From Mycolicibacterium aubagnense (GTDB lineage: Bacteria; Actinomycetota; Actinomycetes; Mycobacteriales; Mycobacteriaceae), in NCBI RefSeq assembly GCF_010730955.1, contig NZ_AP022577.1, forward strand, positions 1,240,001-1,304,000: a stretch of DNA of 64,000 nt, given 5' to 3'. Positions 8,954 to 17,797 of the stretch are shown here, in pieces (the first letter of the stretch is position 1; each line of letters opens with the position of its first letter). The notes below the pieces were generated by a model. It saw only the letters and a list, made by a program, of their open reading frames with translations. It ran no database searches and had not been told where the DNA came from. The position numbers and the translations under genes were made by a program.

Positions 8954-9140
8954 CCTGAATTCCCTGAGTTAAGCGGCAGCGAACTGCAACAATCCGACAG
9001 CCAGGGATCGATATCGCCGTTCGGCTACTGTACATACTCTCCGAATGAACGACACCACCAACGGCCTACGTTATGGCACCCTTAGGATGATCCCGGGGGG
9101 CTAGCCACTGAACGCGCGCTGACGGAAGGTGTATCGACGA

Positions 9141-9806
9141 ATGGGGCGCCAGCCGCGATCCGTAGTGACCCGACGCAAAATCATTGACTCTGCCGTCGAT
9201 TTGATCAACGAGATCGGTTATCCCGCCGCCGGATTGGCTGACATCATCGAACGCGCCGAGCTGACCAAAGGCGCGCTCTACTACCACTTCGACTCCAAAG
9301 AAGCACTGGCCACTGTCATCATCGAAGAGGCAATGGCGCTGCTGCACAACGTGTTCCAGTCTGCACGGGACTCGGAGCACAACGCGATGGAGTCACTGAT
9401 CGTCGGCACCTTCACCACCAGTGATCTGCTGGCGACCAACCGGACCGCCCAGGCGGGTACCAAACTGCTGCGCACGTTCGCGGGGTTCAACCCAACGGCA
9501 CGACACAGCTACGTCAACTTTGTCGACCAGTTCACCTCAGACATCAAACGGGCCGAAACGGACGGCGACCTGCGCCCCGGCGCGAACCCCGCGGATGTCG
9601 CCAACACCCTGGTGGCCTGGATCCTGGGCGCCGAGCTGATGTCCAGCGCGGCGTCCGACGGTCAAGACCTACGGGACCGGTTCACCCAGCAATGGCGTGT
9701 TCTGATGCCGGCAATCGTCACCGCGGAATCACTCGACCATCACCTCACCTTCATGGTCGCCGCGTCCACGCGACAGCTGAACACCGCGGAGCGCACCACC
9801 AGCTGA
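9141..9806 (+). CDS. TetR-family regulator, gamma-butyrolactone-receptor type
   Basis: 221-residue TetR protein. The N-terminal helix-turn-helix (about residues 10-55) ends in ALYYHFDSKEALATVIIEE, resembling the ArpA/ScbR butyrolactone receptors of Streptomyces more than ordinary mycobacterial TetRs; the rest is a helical ligand-binding domain. The ATG at 9141 has GGAAGG about 10 bases upstream; an in-frame GTG at 9129 is an alternative. It is divergent from the FAD-type gene and 71 bp upstream of the paired acyl-CoA dehydrogenase operon in the same direction, so either could be its target. The ligand is unknown; similarity to butyrolactone receptors does not show that the organism makes butyrolactones. 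Confidence 0.88.
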   Translation: MGRQPRSVVTRRKIIDSAVDLINEIGYPAAGLADIIERAELTKGALYYHFDSKEALATVIIEEAMALLHNVFQSARDSEHNAMESLIVGTFTTSDLLATNRTAQAGTKLLRTFAGFNPTARHSYVNFVDQFTSDIKRAETDGDLRPGANPADVANTLVAWILGAELMSSAASDGQDLRDRFTQQWRVLMPAIVTAESLDHHLTFMVAASTRQLNTAERTTS

Positions 9807-9877
9807 GCCCACATCGCTAACTAAGTTCACTTCTTTGTTGCTAGGCTGCCATCAGCCCAAGCGACAGAGGAGTCTGT

Positions 9878-11110
9878 ATGGACCTCAATTGGTCGGCCAG
9901 CGATCTGGCATTCCGCGATGAAGTACGCACGTTTCTGCAGGAGAACCTGACACCGGAGATTCAAGCAGCCGGCCGTCTGATGACCAGCGTCTACAGCGAT
10001 CACGACGCGAGCCTGGCCTGGCAGCGCATCCTGCACGAGCGCGGCTGGGCGGCGCCCGCGTGGCCGGTCGAATACGGCGGCTGCGATTGGAGCCTGACCC
10101 AGCACTACATCTTCAGCCGGGAATCGATCCTGGCCGGAGCGCCGTCCCTGTCCCCGATGGGCATCCGGATGGTGGCCCACGCGATCGTCCGGTTCGGCAC
10201 CACCGAACAGAAGGACTACTTTCTGCCCCGCATCCTGACCGGGGAGGTTTTCTTCTGCCAGGGCTATTCCGAGCCCGAAGCCGGATCCGACCTGGCCGCC
10301 CTGACCATGGCGGCCGTGTCCGACGGCGACGACCTGGTGTGCACCGGCAGCAAGATTTGGACCACCCACGCCAGCGAAGCCAACTGGATGTTCGCGCTGG
10401 TGCGCACCACCCGTACGGCAAAGAAGCAGCAGGGCATCACCTTCGTGCTGATCGACATGAGCACGCCGGGCATAGAGATCCGGCCACTGGTGATGACCTC
10501 CGGCGAGGAGGTCCAGAACCAGGTGTTCTTCGATGAGGTCCGGGTTCCCAAGAGCAACGTCATCGGCCAGATCGACGACGGCTGGACCGTCGCAAAGTAT
10601 CTGCTCGAGTTCGAACGCGGCGGCGGTGCCGCTGCCCCGGGCCTGCAGGTGCTGGCCGACGAGATCGCCACCGCGGCGGCGCACGCACCCGGCCCCGACG
10701 GCGGCCTGCTGGTCGACGACGCCGCGTTCTCCCGCAAGCTGGCCGACGCGCGCATCCGTACCGAGGTGCTCGAAATCCTCGAATACCGCGTGCTGGCCGC
10801 GCTGGCCGGAGGCGGACATCCCGGCGCAGCGTCGTCGATGCTGAAGGTGCTCTCCACCGAGTTGAGCCAGACCTTGACCGAACTCGCCATGGAAGCTGCC
10901 GGGCCCCGCGGCCGCGCGTACCAACCGCACGCCACCCGCCCCGGCGGGCCGGTGGCCGAATTCACCCCTCCCCCAGACGGTTACGTCAGTGGCGAGCCAT
11001 GGCAGGCGGTCGCGCCACTGCGATACTTCAACGACCGCGCCGGGTCGATATACGCCGGCAGCAACGAAATTCAGCGCAATATCCTCGCCAAAGCAGAATT
11101 GGGGCTGTAG
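9878..11110 (+). CDS. Acyl-CoA dehydrogenase, first subunit of a likely heteromeric pair
   Basis: 410-residue acyl-CoA dehydrogenase with a strong ribosome site (AGAGGAG, 5 bases before ATG). It has GYSEPEAGSDLAALTM in the FAD region and ends with IYAGSNEIQRNILAKAELG. In that terminal motif the usual catalytic glutamate of YEGT enzymes is alanine, as in the mycobacterial alpha2beta2 (ChsE/FadE26-29 type) dehydrogenases, which place their base elsewhere; LLEFERGGG may supply it. The next gene, another acyl-CoA dehydrogenase, starts immediately after the stop (TAGATG), supporting an obligate two-subunit enzyme. Such heterotetramers act on bulky substrates such as steroid side-chain CoA esters; the substrate here is unknown. 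Confidence 0.9.
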   Translation: MDLNWSASDLAFRDEVRTFLQENLTPEIQAAGRLMTSVYSDHDASLAWQRILHERGWAAPAWPVEYGGCDWSLTQHYIFSRESILAGAPSLSPMGIRMVAHAIVRFGTTEQKDYFLPRILTGEVFFCQGYSEPEAGSDLAALTMAAVSDGDDLVCTGSKIWTTHASEANWMFALVRTTRTAKKQQGITFVLIDMSTPGIEIRPLVMTSGEEVQNQVFFDEVRVPKSNVIGQIDDGWTVAKYLLEFERGGGAAAPGLQVLADEIATAAAHAPGPDGGLLVDDAAFSRKLADARIRTEVLEILEYRVLAALAGGGHPGAASSMLKVLSTELSQTLTELAMEAAGPRGRAYQPHATRPGGPVAEFTPPPDGYVSGEPWQAVAPLRYFNDRAGSIYAGSNEIQRNILAKAELGL

Positions 11111-12235
11111 ATGGACTTCACCTTCTCCGCGGAACAGGAACTTCTCCGGGACGGCCTGTCCAGGTTCCTGTCCAGCCGTTATGACCTCGAAAGCAGCCGG
11201 GCGGCAGCCAAATCCGGCCCTGGCTGGCAGCCCGACATCTGGCAGTCGTTCGCCGAGGAACTCGGTATTCTCGGCGCCTCGCTGCCGGAGGACGTCGGCG
11301 GCATCGGCGGTGGCCCGGTCGAGGTCATGCTGATCGCCGAAGCGCTGGGCCATGCGCTGGTCATCGAACCGTACGTGGATACCGCGGTCGTGGCCGCCGG
11401 CCTGCTGCTGCGTTCAGGCAGTGCCGCTGCCGGTCCGATCCTGGAGGAAATCGCCTCCGGCACAGCGGTTGTCGCACTTGCCGCAGCCGAGGCCCACAGC
11501 GGCGACCGGTGGCAGGACGTCCAGACCGCCGCCGTACGCGACGGCGACGCCTGGGTACTCACCGGCGGCAAGATCATGGCCGTGAACGCACCGGTGGCGA
11601 CGCACCTGCTGATCACCGCCCGGACGGACAACGGCATCTCGCTGTTCCTGGTCGACATCTCCGAGCCCCGCGAGGGACTGGCCATACACGGCTATCGCAC
11701 GGTCGACGATCGTCGCGCAGCCGATCTGGAGCTACGCGGACTCCGACTGCCGGTCGCCGCACTACTCGGCGCCGAAGGCGGGGCCTGGCCGTCGCTCGCC
11801 CAGGCCCGTGACGAAGGCGCCGCCGCCGTGTGCGCCGAGGCCGTCGGCAACATGCGAAAGGTACTGACCGACACCGTCGAATACGCCAAGCAGCGTCAAC
11901 AGTTCGGCCGGCCCATCGGGAGTTTCCAGGCCCTGCAGCATCGCATGGTCGACATGCACATGGAGCTCGAGCAGTCCGTGTCCGCGGTCTATCTGGCCGT
12001 GCTCAACCTGGAGGCCGACGCGCACATCCGGGCGCGTTCGGTGTCCGCGGCCAAGGCCACGATCGGGCGGGCGGCGCGGTTCATCGGCCAGAACGCAGTG
12101 CAGCTGCACGGCGGCATGGGCATGACCGAAGAGCTCGCCATCGGCCATTACTTCAAGCGGCTCACCGCCGTGCAGTACGAATACGGCTCGACCGACCACC
12201 ACGTGGCTCGCTACGCCGAACTGACCCGCGGCTGA
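11111..12235 (+). CDS. Acyl-CoA dehydrogenase, second subunit of the pair
   Basis: 374-residue partner of the preceding dehydrogenase, with no intergenic base between the genes. It keeps the C-terminal FAD/dimer elements RQQFGRPIGSFQALQH and QLHGGMGMTEE, but the mid-domain FAD loop is poorly conserved and the terminal segment (QYEYGSTDHH) lacks YEGT. Split conservation between two adjacent subunits is the hallmark of mycobacterial heterotetrameric acyl-CoA dehydrogenases, which share composite FAD sites. It should form an alpha2beta2 complex with the upstream product and oxidise an acyl-CoA. The operon ends at a strong hairpin shared with the convergent amidohydrolase. Confidence 0.9.
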   Translation: MDFTFSAEQELLRDGLSRFLSSRYDLESSRAAAKSGPGWQPDIWQSFAEELGILGASLPEDVGGIGGGPVEVMLIAEALGHALVIEPYVDTAVVAAGLLLRSGSAAAGPILEEIASGTAVVALAAAEAHSGDRWQDVQTAAVRDGDAWVLTGGKIMAVNAPVATHLLITARTDNGISLFLVDISEPREGLAIHGYRTVDDRRAADLELRGLRLPVAALLGAEGGAWPSLAQARDEGAAAVCAEAVGNMRKVLTDTVEYAKQRQQFGRPIGSFQALQHRMVDMHMELEQSVSAVYLAVLNLEADAHIRARSVSAAKATIGRAARFIGQNAVQLHGGMGMTEELAIGHYFKRLTAVQYEYGSTDHHVARYAELTRG

Positions 12236-12263
12236 GTTCGGCGCCGCCCGACTCGGCACGCGT

Positions 12264-12298
12264 CCGCATCTGATCCGGCCGGGTCGGATCAGATGCGG
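12264..12298. terminator. Bidirectional hairpin terminator
   Basis: A perfect 14-bp inverted repeat (CCGCATCTGATCCG / CGGATCAGATGCGG) with a 7-base loop lies between the convergent dehydrogenase operon and the amidohydrolase. It overlaps the last codons of the amidohydrolase. There is no strong T tract, as is usual in mycobacteria. Confidence 0.75.
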
Positions 12299-13551
12299 GT
12301 CATCTGCTTCTGCGCGTACAGCTTTGCCCACTCGGCGCGCGGCCGGATCGACACGTCGACATCAGCACCCTTGGCCCGCAGGGCGCCTGCCGTCGCCTGG
12401 TCCTTCGGGGTCAGCTTGAAGGGATCCCAGCCGAAGAACCGGCAGGAGTTCTGCCAGGTGATCTTGTTGATGTCGGAATCCGAGGCGCCGGCCGCGTTGA
12501 GTTCGGCCAGAACCTGCTCAGGGGCGTCGGGCCAAAAGCAGTCCGAATGCGGGTAGTCGCACTCCCACGCGATGATGTCGATACCGATCTCGTGGCGCAG
12601 CTTCAGCGACGTCTTGTCGGTGACGTAGCAGGCCAGCGAGTGCTCGCGAAAGACGTCGCTGGGTAGCTTGTTTCCGAAGTCGCGGCGCAGCCACTTCTGA
12701 TTGGTGTAGTGCCGGTCGCTGCGATCCAGATAGAACGGGATCCAGCCGATACCGCCCTCGGAGAACGCGAATTTCAGGTCCGGATAGTTGCGCATCGCCG
12801 GACCCCACAACAAGTCCTGGGCACACATCGCCGAGACCTGCGTGGCCAGGATGATCAGGTTATCGATGGGCGCATTCGGGGCCATACTTATCGCGCCGAA
12901 GCCGGTGCCGATATGCAGACACATCACCACGTTCTCCTCGGACAGGGTCTGGAACACCGGGCCCCAGTAGTCCTCGTCGAAGTAGCTGGGCAGGCCTTCC
13001 AGGTGCGGCAGCTCGGGCATCGTGACAGCCCGGCAGCCCTTGGCGGCCACCCGGCGGATCTCACGGCACATCGCCTCGGGGTTCCACGTCGGCAGGATCG
13101 CGATGGGGATGAACCGGTCCGGGTACGCCCCGGCCCATTCATCGATGTGCCAGTCGTTGTAGGCCGAGACCATCACCAGGGTGGCCTCTTCGCGGTGCAT
13201 GTTGAGGTGTCGGGCGGAGAAACCGGTGAAGGTCGGGAAGCACATCGAGGCCAGGATGCCGTTACGGTTCATGTCTCGCACCCGCTCATGCACGTCATAG
13301 ACGCCGGGGCGCATTTCGGCGAAGCCGGCGGGATCGCGGCCCCACTCCTCGGCCGGCCAGGACACGACGGCGTTGAGTCCGCTCACCCCCTGGGGACGGC
13401 CCTGATACATCCACTGGTCGACGCCCTTGTCGTCGGTGACGACGATCGGCGCCTCAGGCTTGTACTTGTCCGGGACATGGTTGACGAACATGTCGGGCGG
13501 CTCCACGACATGGTCATCGATGCTCACCAGAATCAGGTCGTCGGTATTCAC
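12289..13551 (-). CDS. Amidohydrolase-superfamily metal enzyme (COG2159 type)
   Basis: 420-residue member of the amidohydrolase-2 (ACMSD / resorcylate decarboxylase-like) TIM-barrel group. Likely metal or catalytic elements are the N-terminal ISIDDH-type motif (SIDDHVVEP, near residue 12), CLHIGTG in the middle and WECDYPHSD near residue 330. These enzymes hydrolyse amides or esters or decarboxylate aromatic acids using Zn or Mn. The GTG at 13551 was chosen because GAGGAG lies 4-5 bases upstream; an in-frame GTG at 13563 would place that ribosome site inside the gene. It is divergent from an AraC regulator across about 50 bp, so that protein probably controls it. No leader peptide is seen, so it is cytoplasmic. 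Confidence 0.85.
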   Translation of the reverse strand: MNTDDLILVSIDDHVVEPPDMFVNHVPDKYKPEAPIVVTDDKGVDQWMYQGRPQGVSGLNAVVSWPAEEWGRDPAGFAEMRPGVYDVHERVRDMNRNGILASMCFPTFTGFSARHLNMHREEATLVMVSAYNDWHIDEWAGAYPDRFIPIAILPTWNPEAMCREIRRVAAKGCRAVTMPELPHLEGLPSYFDEDYWGPVFQTLSEENVVMCLHIGTGFGAISMAPNAPIDNLIILATQVSAMCAQDLLWGPAMRNYPDLKFAFSEGGIGWIPFYLDRSDRHYTNQKWLRRDFGNKLPSDVFREHSLACYVTDKTSLKLRHEIGIDIIAWECDYPHSDCFWPDAPEQVLAELNAAGASDSDINKITWQNSCRFFGWDPFKLTPKDQATAGALRAKGADVDVSIRPRAEWAKLYAQKQMTRI

Positions 13552-13601
13552 ATTGCTCCTCACGTCCGCGCCCGCTCACCTCAGTAGTACCGTCTGGAGG
13601 C

Positions 13602-14462
13602 GTGACCGTCTCTGCACTTTCGGACAAGGGTTTATCCCAAACGGCCAAGATGGCTGAGCGGCCGGTAATCGAGCTGCGCCGCGGCGGTCGCGCCCTCGGC
13701 GGCAGCTACCTCTACGAAGGCGACGCGCTGATCACCGGCTGGCACTCGCACGAGGTGCACCAGATCGAATACGCACTGCACGGTCTGGTCGAGGTGGAAA
13801 CCGATGTCGCGCACTACCTGCTGCCGCCGCAGCAGGCCGCCTGGATACCGGCGGGCCTGCCACATCAGGCGGTGATGAACCCGGACGTCAAGACCGTTGC
13901 CGTGATGTTCGATCCCGGCCTGATCTCGGACCGGTCGGATCGGGCACGCATCATCGCCGTCTCCCCGCTGATCCGCGAGATGATGATCTACGCGTTGCGG
14001 TGGCCCATCAACCGGCCCCACGGCGACGCCGTCTCGGACGGCTTTTTTCGCACCCTGGCACATCTCGTGTCCGAAGCGTTGGACCACGAAGCGCCGCTGA
14101 GCCTGCCGACGTCCGAGCACCCGATCGTTGCCGCAGCCATGGCTTACACAAAAGAACATCTGGCTTCGGCAACGGCCGAGCAGGTGAGCCGGGCGGTCTC
14201 GGTGTCCGAGCGGACGCTGCGCCGGCTGTTCCAGGATTCCATCGGATTATCTTGGCGCACTTATCTTCTCAACGCCCGGATGCTGCGGGCGATGGCGTTG
14301 CTGACAGAGCCGGAACAGTCGGTGCAAGCCACTGCCACCGCGGTGGGCTTCGAGAGCCTCAGCGCGTTCACCCGCTGCTTCACCCAGTTCAGCGGGCAAT
14401 CGCCGTCGGGTTACCGCCGCCAGACTGCGGAGACGGCGCGATCGCTGCACGAGTCCAGGTAG
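13602..14462 (+). CDS. AraC-family transcriptional regulator
   Basis: 286-residue regulator with an N-terminal cupin-like sensor (about residues 30-110, including GWHSHEVHQIEYALHG) and a C-terminal double helix-turn-helix (about 185-280) with VSERTLRRLFQDSIG and AVGFESLSAFTRCF. A GTG start at 13602 is used, with GGAG only a few bases upstream; ATG at 13650 is an alternative that still keeps both domains. It is divergently paired with the amidohydrolase, the usual arrangement for an AraC activator and its target. The ligand is likely a small aromatic or acid metabolite by analogy with cupin-AraC proteins, which is inference only. Confidence 0.88.
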   Translation: MTVSALSDKGLSQTAKMAERPVIELRRGGRALGGSYLYEGDALITGWHSHEVHQIEYALHGLVEVETDVAHYLLPPQQAAWIPAGLPHQAVMNPDVKTVAVMFDPGLISDRSDRARIIAVSPLIREMMIYALRWPINRPHGDAVSDGFFRTLAHLVSEALDHEAPLSLPTSEHPIVAAAMAYTKEHLASATAEQVSRAVSVSERTLRRLFQDSIGLSWRTYLLNARMLRAMALLTEPEQSVQATATAVGFESLSAFTRCFTQFSGQSPSGYRRQTAETARSLHESR

Positions 14463-14471
14463 GGGTCGCGA

Positions 14472-15113
14472 TCACGGCCACTCGCCGTCATCCATCTCCC
14501 ACGTGCGATCACATCGCTCCTCGGTCTCGGCGATCAGCCGCGCGTTCGGTTCGTCGACCGCACGTACCCAACGCTCGGCGGCGATCAGGCTCCGCCCTCC
14601 GGCGATATGGCGCGCGAGCAGCCGTTTCCGCCGCACGTCGTCCGCGGCGCTGAGGTAGTACAGCCGGTCGATCAACTCGCGCGCACCGGAGAAGCCGTTG
14701 CCGGGCAGCGCAAGGTAGTTGCCCTCCGTGACCACCAACCGAGCCGATGCCGGCACAACCAGGCCGGCGGCGATGGACTCTTCGAGCGCCCGATCGAACT
14801 GTGGCACATAGACATCAGCGGTCTGGTAGGCGTCCCGCGCCCGAGTCAGCGATACCAGAAAGCCGGCAGCATCGAACGTATCCGGGGCACCTTTACGACC
14901 TTTCCGACCGAGTCGCGCCAGCTGCGCATTGGCGAGGTGGAATCCGTCCATCGGCAGCAGGGCAGCGAAATCGCGCCGGGCGGAGTTGAATTCGTCGACG
15001 AGCAACGCAGCCACCGTCGACTTGCCGACGCCTGGTGGCCCGGTCAGACCGACGACGACACGCCCCGACCGCTCATCGAGCAGTCGGGTGACATCGTCTG
15101 TCAATGCGGCCAT
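14472..15113 (-). CDS. P-loop nucleoside/nucleotide kinase-like protein
   Basis: 213-residue kinase-fold protein with Walker A GPPGVGKST (about residues 25-33) followed by PMDGFHLAN, a signature shared with uridine kinase, pantothenate kinase and YFH7/fructokinase-like P-loop kinases. ERWVRAVDEPNARLI near the C terminus is typical of the lid and substrate part of this group. It is generally annotated only as 'nucleoside/nucleotide kinase family'; its substrate could be a nucleoside, a sugar or pantothenate. It converges on the AraC gene with a 9-bp gap and stands alone otherwise, so context gives no clue. Confidence 0.8.
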   Translation of the reverse strand: MAALTDDVTRLLDERSGRVVVGLTGPPGVGKSTVAALLVDEFNSARRDFAALLPMDGFHLANAQLARLGRKGRKGAPDTFDAAGFLVSLTRARDAYQTADVYVPQFDRALEESIAAGLVVPASARLVVTEGNYLALPGNGFSGARELIDRLYYLSAADDVRRKRLLARHIAGGRSLIAAERWVRAVDEPNARLIAETEERCDRTWEMDDGEWP

Positions 15114-15373
15114 TCCGCGGACACTAGCCGCTCGGCGCGCCCAAGTCGAAGTCGTGCGGCAGCTGGATCCGATATTGTCACCGGCGCCGAGGCTCGGTCG
15201 CGCATGCCGTCAACAGCTCCTTGCCGTTTTGCCGGCCACGTGCGTGGGAAAGTCATCCTCGCAACACATACCGACTGAAGACCTCCCAGCCAAAACCCTT
15301 GGGACGGAGAAGTATCCGCTCACCGAGGCTGGTAGCGTGATGCGGACGTTCAGGCGGAGACACGGGAGGCGTT

Positions 15374-16843
15374 GTGGGGCGCGGTGAATTGCTCTATCGC
15401 ATGGTGTCCGACGCGGCTGCCGTCGTGCCCGACCGCCCGGCTGTCATCTCCGAAGACGGCACCATCACGACGTTCGCGCAATTCGACCAATCGATCACGG
15501 CGGCTGCCGGTTGGATCGCATCCCGAACCACCCGCGGCGACCGCGTCGCGGTCATCGCCGACAACAGCCCCGACTACGCGACGCTCTACTACGCGGTGCC
15601 TCGCGCCGGACGCATCCTCGTACTGGTCAATCAACGGCTCAGTGCCGACGAACATGTCGCGCAACTGGCCGCCGCGTCACCCACCCTGGTCCTGGGCGAT
15701 GCCCACTATGTGGCGCCACTGAACCGGCCTGACGCGATCTCGTTCGACGACGACCAATGGACTGCGGCAACGCAATCGACGGAGTGGCCGCTGCCCGACG
15801 AGCCGGACCCGGACGACCCGGTCTGGCTGCTCTTCACCAGCGGGTCGACCGGGACACCGAAAGGTGTTGTGCACACCCATCGTTCGATCGCCGCGGCGGT
15901 GCGCGGCAGCATCGCCGGCAGGTCGGTCCGTTCCGGCGGCGTCTATCTACTGCCATTCCCCATGTGCCACATCGCCGGGTACAACATGCTGGTGCACCAC
16001 GCCGCACAGTCGACAGTGTTGCCGGTAGCGGCGTTCCGGCCGGATGCCTTTGCCGCCGCGGTAAACCGGTACCAGGTGACCTCGTGTTCCCTGGCCCCGA
16101 CCATGCTGCACAGCCTGCTGGCCCATCTCGACGAGACCGGCACCGATCTGCCGTCACTGCGAGACATCGCCTACGGCTCGTCGGCCATCCCGGCCGACCT
16201 GCTTCGGCGCGCGCTCGACCGCCTCGACGTCGGCTTCCACCAGGGCTATGGAATGACCGAAACCGGCGGCAACGTCACGTTTCTCGGCCCCGACGACCAT
16301 CGTGCGGGTGCCGCGGGTGACACCGACGTGCTCGCGACGGCCGGCCGGCCGCACGCCGACGTGCAGATCCGGATTGCCCCGAACGGCGAAATCCTGGTTC
16401 GCGGGGACCAAGTGGCCGTCCGGTACTGGCCCGACACGACTACGACCGACGACGGCTGGCTGCGCACCGGCGACGTCGGATACCTCGACGACGAAGGTCG
16501 GCTCGTGGTGTCCGACCGGCTGAAGGACATCATCATCACCGGCGGCGAGAACGTGTCCTCACGGGAAGTCGAAGACGTACTGTCATCTCATCCCGACGTG
16601 GATCAGGTTGCGGTCGTGGGGGTTCCCGATCCGTACTGGGGCGAGGCGATCTGCGCGGTCGTCGTGCCCACCGCCAACGGCCGGCCCGACGCCGACGCCC
16701 TCGTCGCGCACGTGCGCGAGCGCATCGCGGCCTTCAAACGACCCCGCCATGTCGTGTTCGTCGACGCGCTACCCCTGACGACCAATGGCAAGATCGCCAA
16801 ACAGGTACTGCGCGAACAACTCCGGGGGCGCTTCGCCGGCTAG
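15374..16843 (+). CDS. Fatty-acid/aryl-CoA ligase (AMP-binding)
   Basis: 489-residue ANL-superfamily ligase. The P-loop LFTSGSTGTPKGV, the GYGMTETGG motif (A5), WLRTGDVGYLD (A7) and the C-terminal catalytic lysine in TTNGKIAKQVL are all present, so it should form an acyl-adenylate and then an acyl-CoA. The GTG start at 15374 has GGGAGG four bases upstream. It stands alone after a 260-bp non-coding gap, with no obvious operon partner; the convergent DUF2127 gene ends 15 bases beyond. Specificity (fatty versus aromatic acid) cannot be read from the motifs. Confidence 0.88.
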   Translation: MGRGELLYRMVSDAAAVVPDRPAVISEDGTITTFAQFDQSITAAAGWIASRTTRGDRVAVIADNSPDYATLYYAVPRAGRILVLVNQRLSADEHVAQLAAASPTLVLGDAHYVAPLNRPDAISFDDDQWTAATQSTEWPLPDEPDPDDPVWLLFTSGSTGTPKGVVHTHRSIAAAVRGSIAGRSVRSGGVYLLPFPMCHIAGYNMLVHHAAQSTVLPVAAFRPDAFAAAVNRYQVTSCSLAPTMLHSLLAHLDETGTDLPSLRDIAYGSSAIPADLLRRALDRLDVGFHQGYGMTETGGNVTFLGPDDHRAGAAGDTDVLATAGRPHADVQIRIAPNGEILVRGDQVAVRYWPDTTTTDDGWLRTGDVGYLDDEGRLVVSDRLKDIIITGGENVSSREVEDVLSSHPDVDQVAVVGVPDPYWGEAICAVVVPTANGRPDADALVAHVRERIAAFKRPRHVVFVDALPLTTNGKIAKQVLREQLRGRFAG

Positions 16844-16858
16844 CTCAGGTCGACGGCC

Positions 16859-17626
16859 TCACGACGCGGCGGTCGCCAGGCCCGCCCGCTCGACGCTCAT
16901 CAGACTCTCGGTCTCGTGTTCCCGCCGGTAGGCCGCGCCACCACCGTTGAGCCCGAACAGCCGCTTGCTCCACAACAACCAGAGCACCGCAATGATGTTC
17001 ACCAACAGCATCGCCAACCGCAGCGCGGTGACCTTCTCGGTCAGCTCGTAGATCTCCAGCGGCAGAAAGACGCTGGTGGCCACCACCGCGAAATACTCGC
17101 CCCAGCGCCACATCCCCCACAGCCCGACGGCTTCCACCAACTCGATCAACGCATATACGGCAATGCCGATCGCGATCAGCAACAACGTCGCGCTCGACAT
17201 CGTGAAGGCGTCGTTGATGTGGCGGACGATCTTGGAGCTGTCAAGGTTCCAGCCGATCTGGTCGGCCAGTGGCCGGAGCAGCGGCAGATCCTTCTCGAAC
17301 ATGTCCTGTAGATGGACTCGCGCCGCCCGCACCCGGAAGACGCCATAGGACATCAGAGCCAGCAACAGGAATCGGAAGAACCGCTCCACGGCCAGCACAC
17401 GCATCAGCACGCGGTCGCGCAACAGCCGGCCGCGGGGAACTTCAGGCGCTGATTCCGCCGGTCCCTTCCCTCGCGGCGGACCGACCACGAATGTCTCGCA
17501 CCGCAGGCACCGCCACGCCTCGCCGACCGGCGTCTGCACGTGCAAGCGAGCAGCCAGCTCCGGTTCGTCGGGGGCGAACGTTGCGTGACCGCGGAGTCCA
17601 CAGGAACGCAGGGCGAAATCCACCAT
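16859..17626 (-). CDS. DUF2127-family membrane protein
   Basis: 255-residue integral membrane protein of the DUF2127 type, with about four hydrophobic segments in the second half (FRFLLLALMSYGVF, ATLLLIAIGIAVYALIEL, YFAVVATSVFLPLEI, LAMLLVNIIAVLWLLW). The N-terminal soluble part holds a CxxC pair in WRCLRCETF, a possible zinc ribbon that is not universal in the family. ATG at 17626 is used; an in-frame GTG at 17662 would add 12 residues, and neither has a strong ribosome site. It is divergent from the two-component system across 171 bp that contains an OmpR-type repeat. Function unknown. Confidence 0.72.
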   Translation of the reverse strand: MVDFALRSCGLRGHATFAPDEPELAARLHVQTPVGEAWRCLRCETFVVGPPRGKGPAESAPEVPRGRLLRDRVLMRVLAVERFFRFLLLALMSYGVFRVRAARVHLQDMFEKDLPLLRPLADQIGWNLDSSKIVRHINDAFTMSSATLLLIAIGIAVYALIELVEAVGLWGMWRWGEYFAVVATSVFLPLEIYELTEKVTALRLAMLLVNIIAVLWLLWSKRLFGLNGGGAAYRREHETESLMSVERAGLATAAS

Positions 17627-17737
17627 GTTCGTACCGTAGTGGCAGCTCTTGACCGTCGGCACTCAATTCGGTCGGCGCGCCTGAAACGCCCTGAATCACG
17701 CCGCAAATACAGCGCTCACCAGCGGGAACACCTCGTT

Positions 17738-17759
17738 CATAGGTTATCCATAGGTCAAC
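17738..17759 (+). promoter_or_regulatory. Tandem 11-bp direct repeat, putative response-regulator box
   Basis: CATAGGTTATC is followed directly by CATAGGTCAAC (9 of 11 bases identical). Two head-to-tail 11-bp repeats are the typical binding site of OmpR/PhoB-type response regulators. It lies 38 bp before the regulator's ATG, so autoregulation, and possibly control of the divergent DUF2127 gene, is likely. Confidence 0.5.
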
Positions 17760-17797
17760 CACAGATCGTCGCTAACCCGGTTCGCAACAATGTCGCG

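Noticed and set aside
9827-11353. 508-codon frame on the - strand opposite the paired dehydrogenases
   Set aside because: No domain, no ribosome site, and it covers two well-supported genes; a high-GC antisense artefact.
17745-17753. TTATCCATA, one mismatch from a DnaA box
   Set aside because: A single imperfect site without clustering, and it falls inside the tandem repeat better explained as a response-regulator box.
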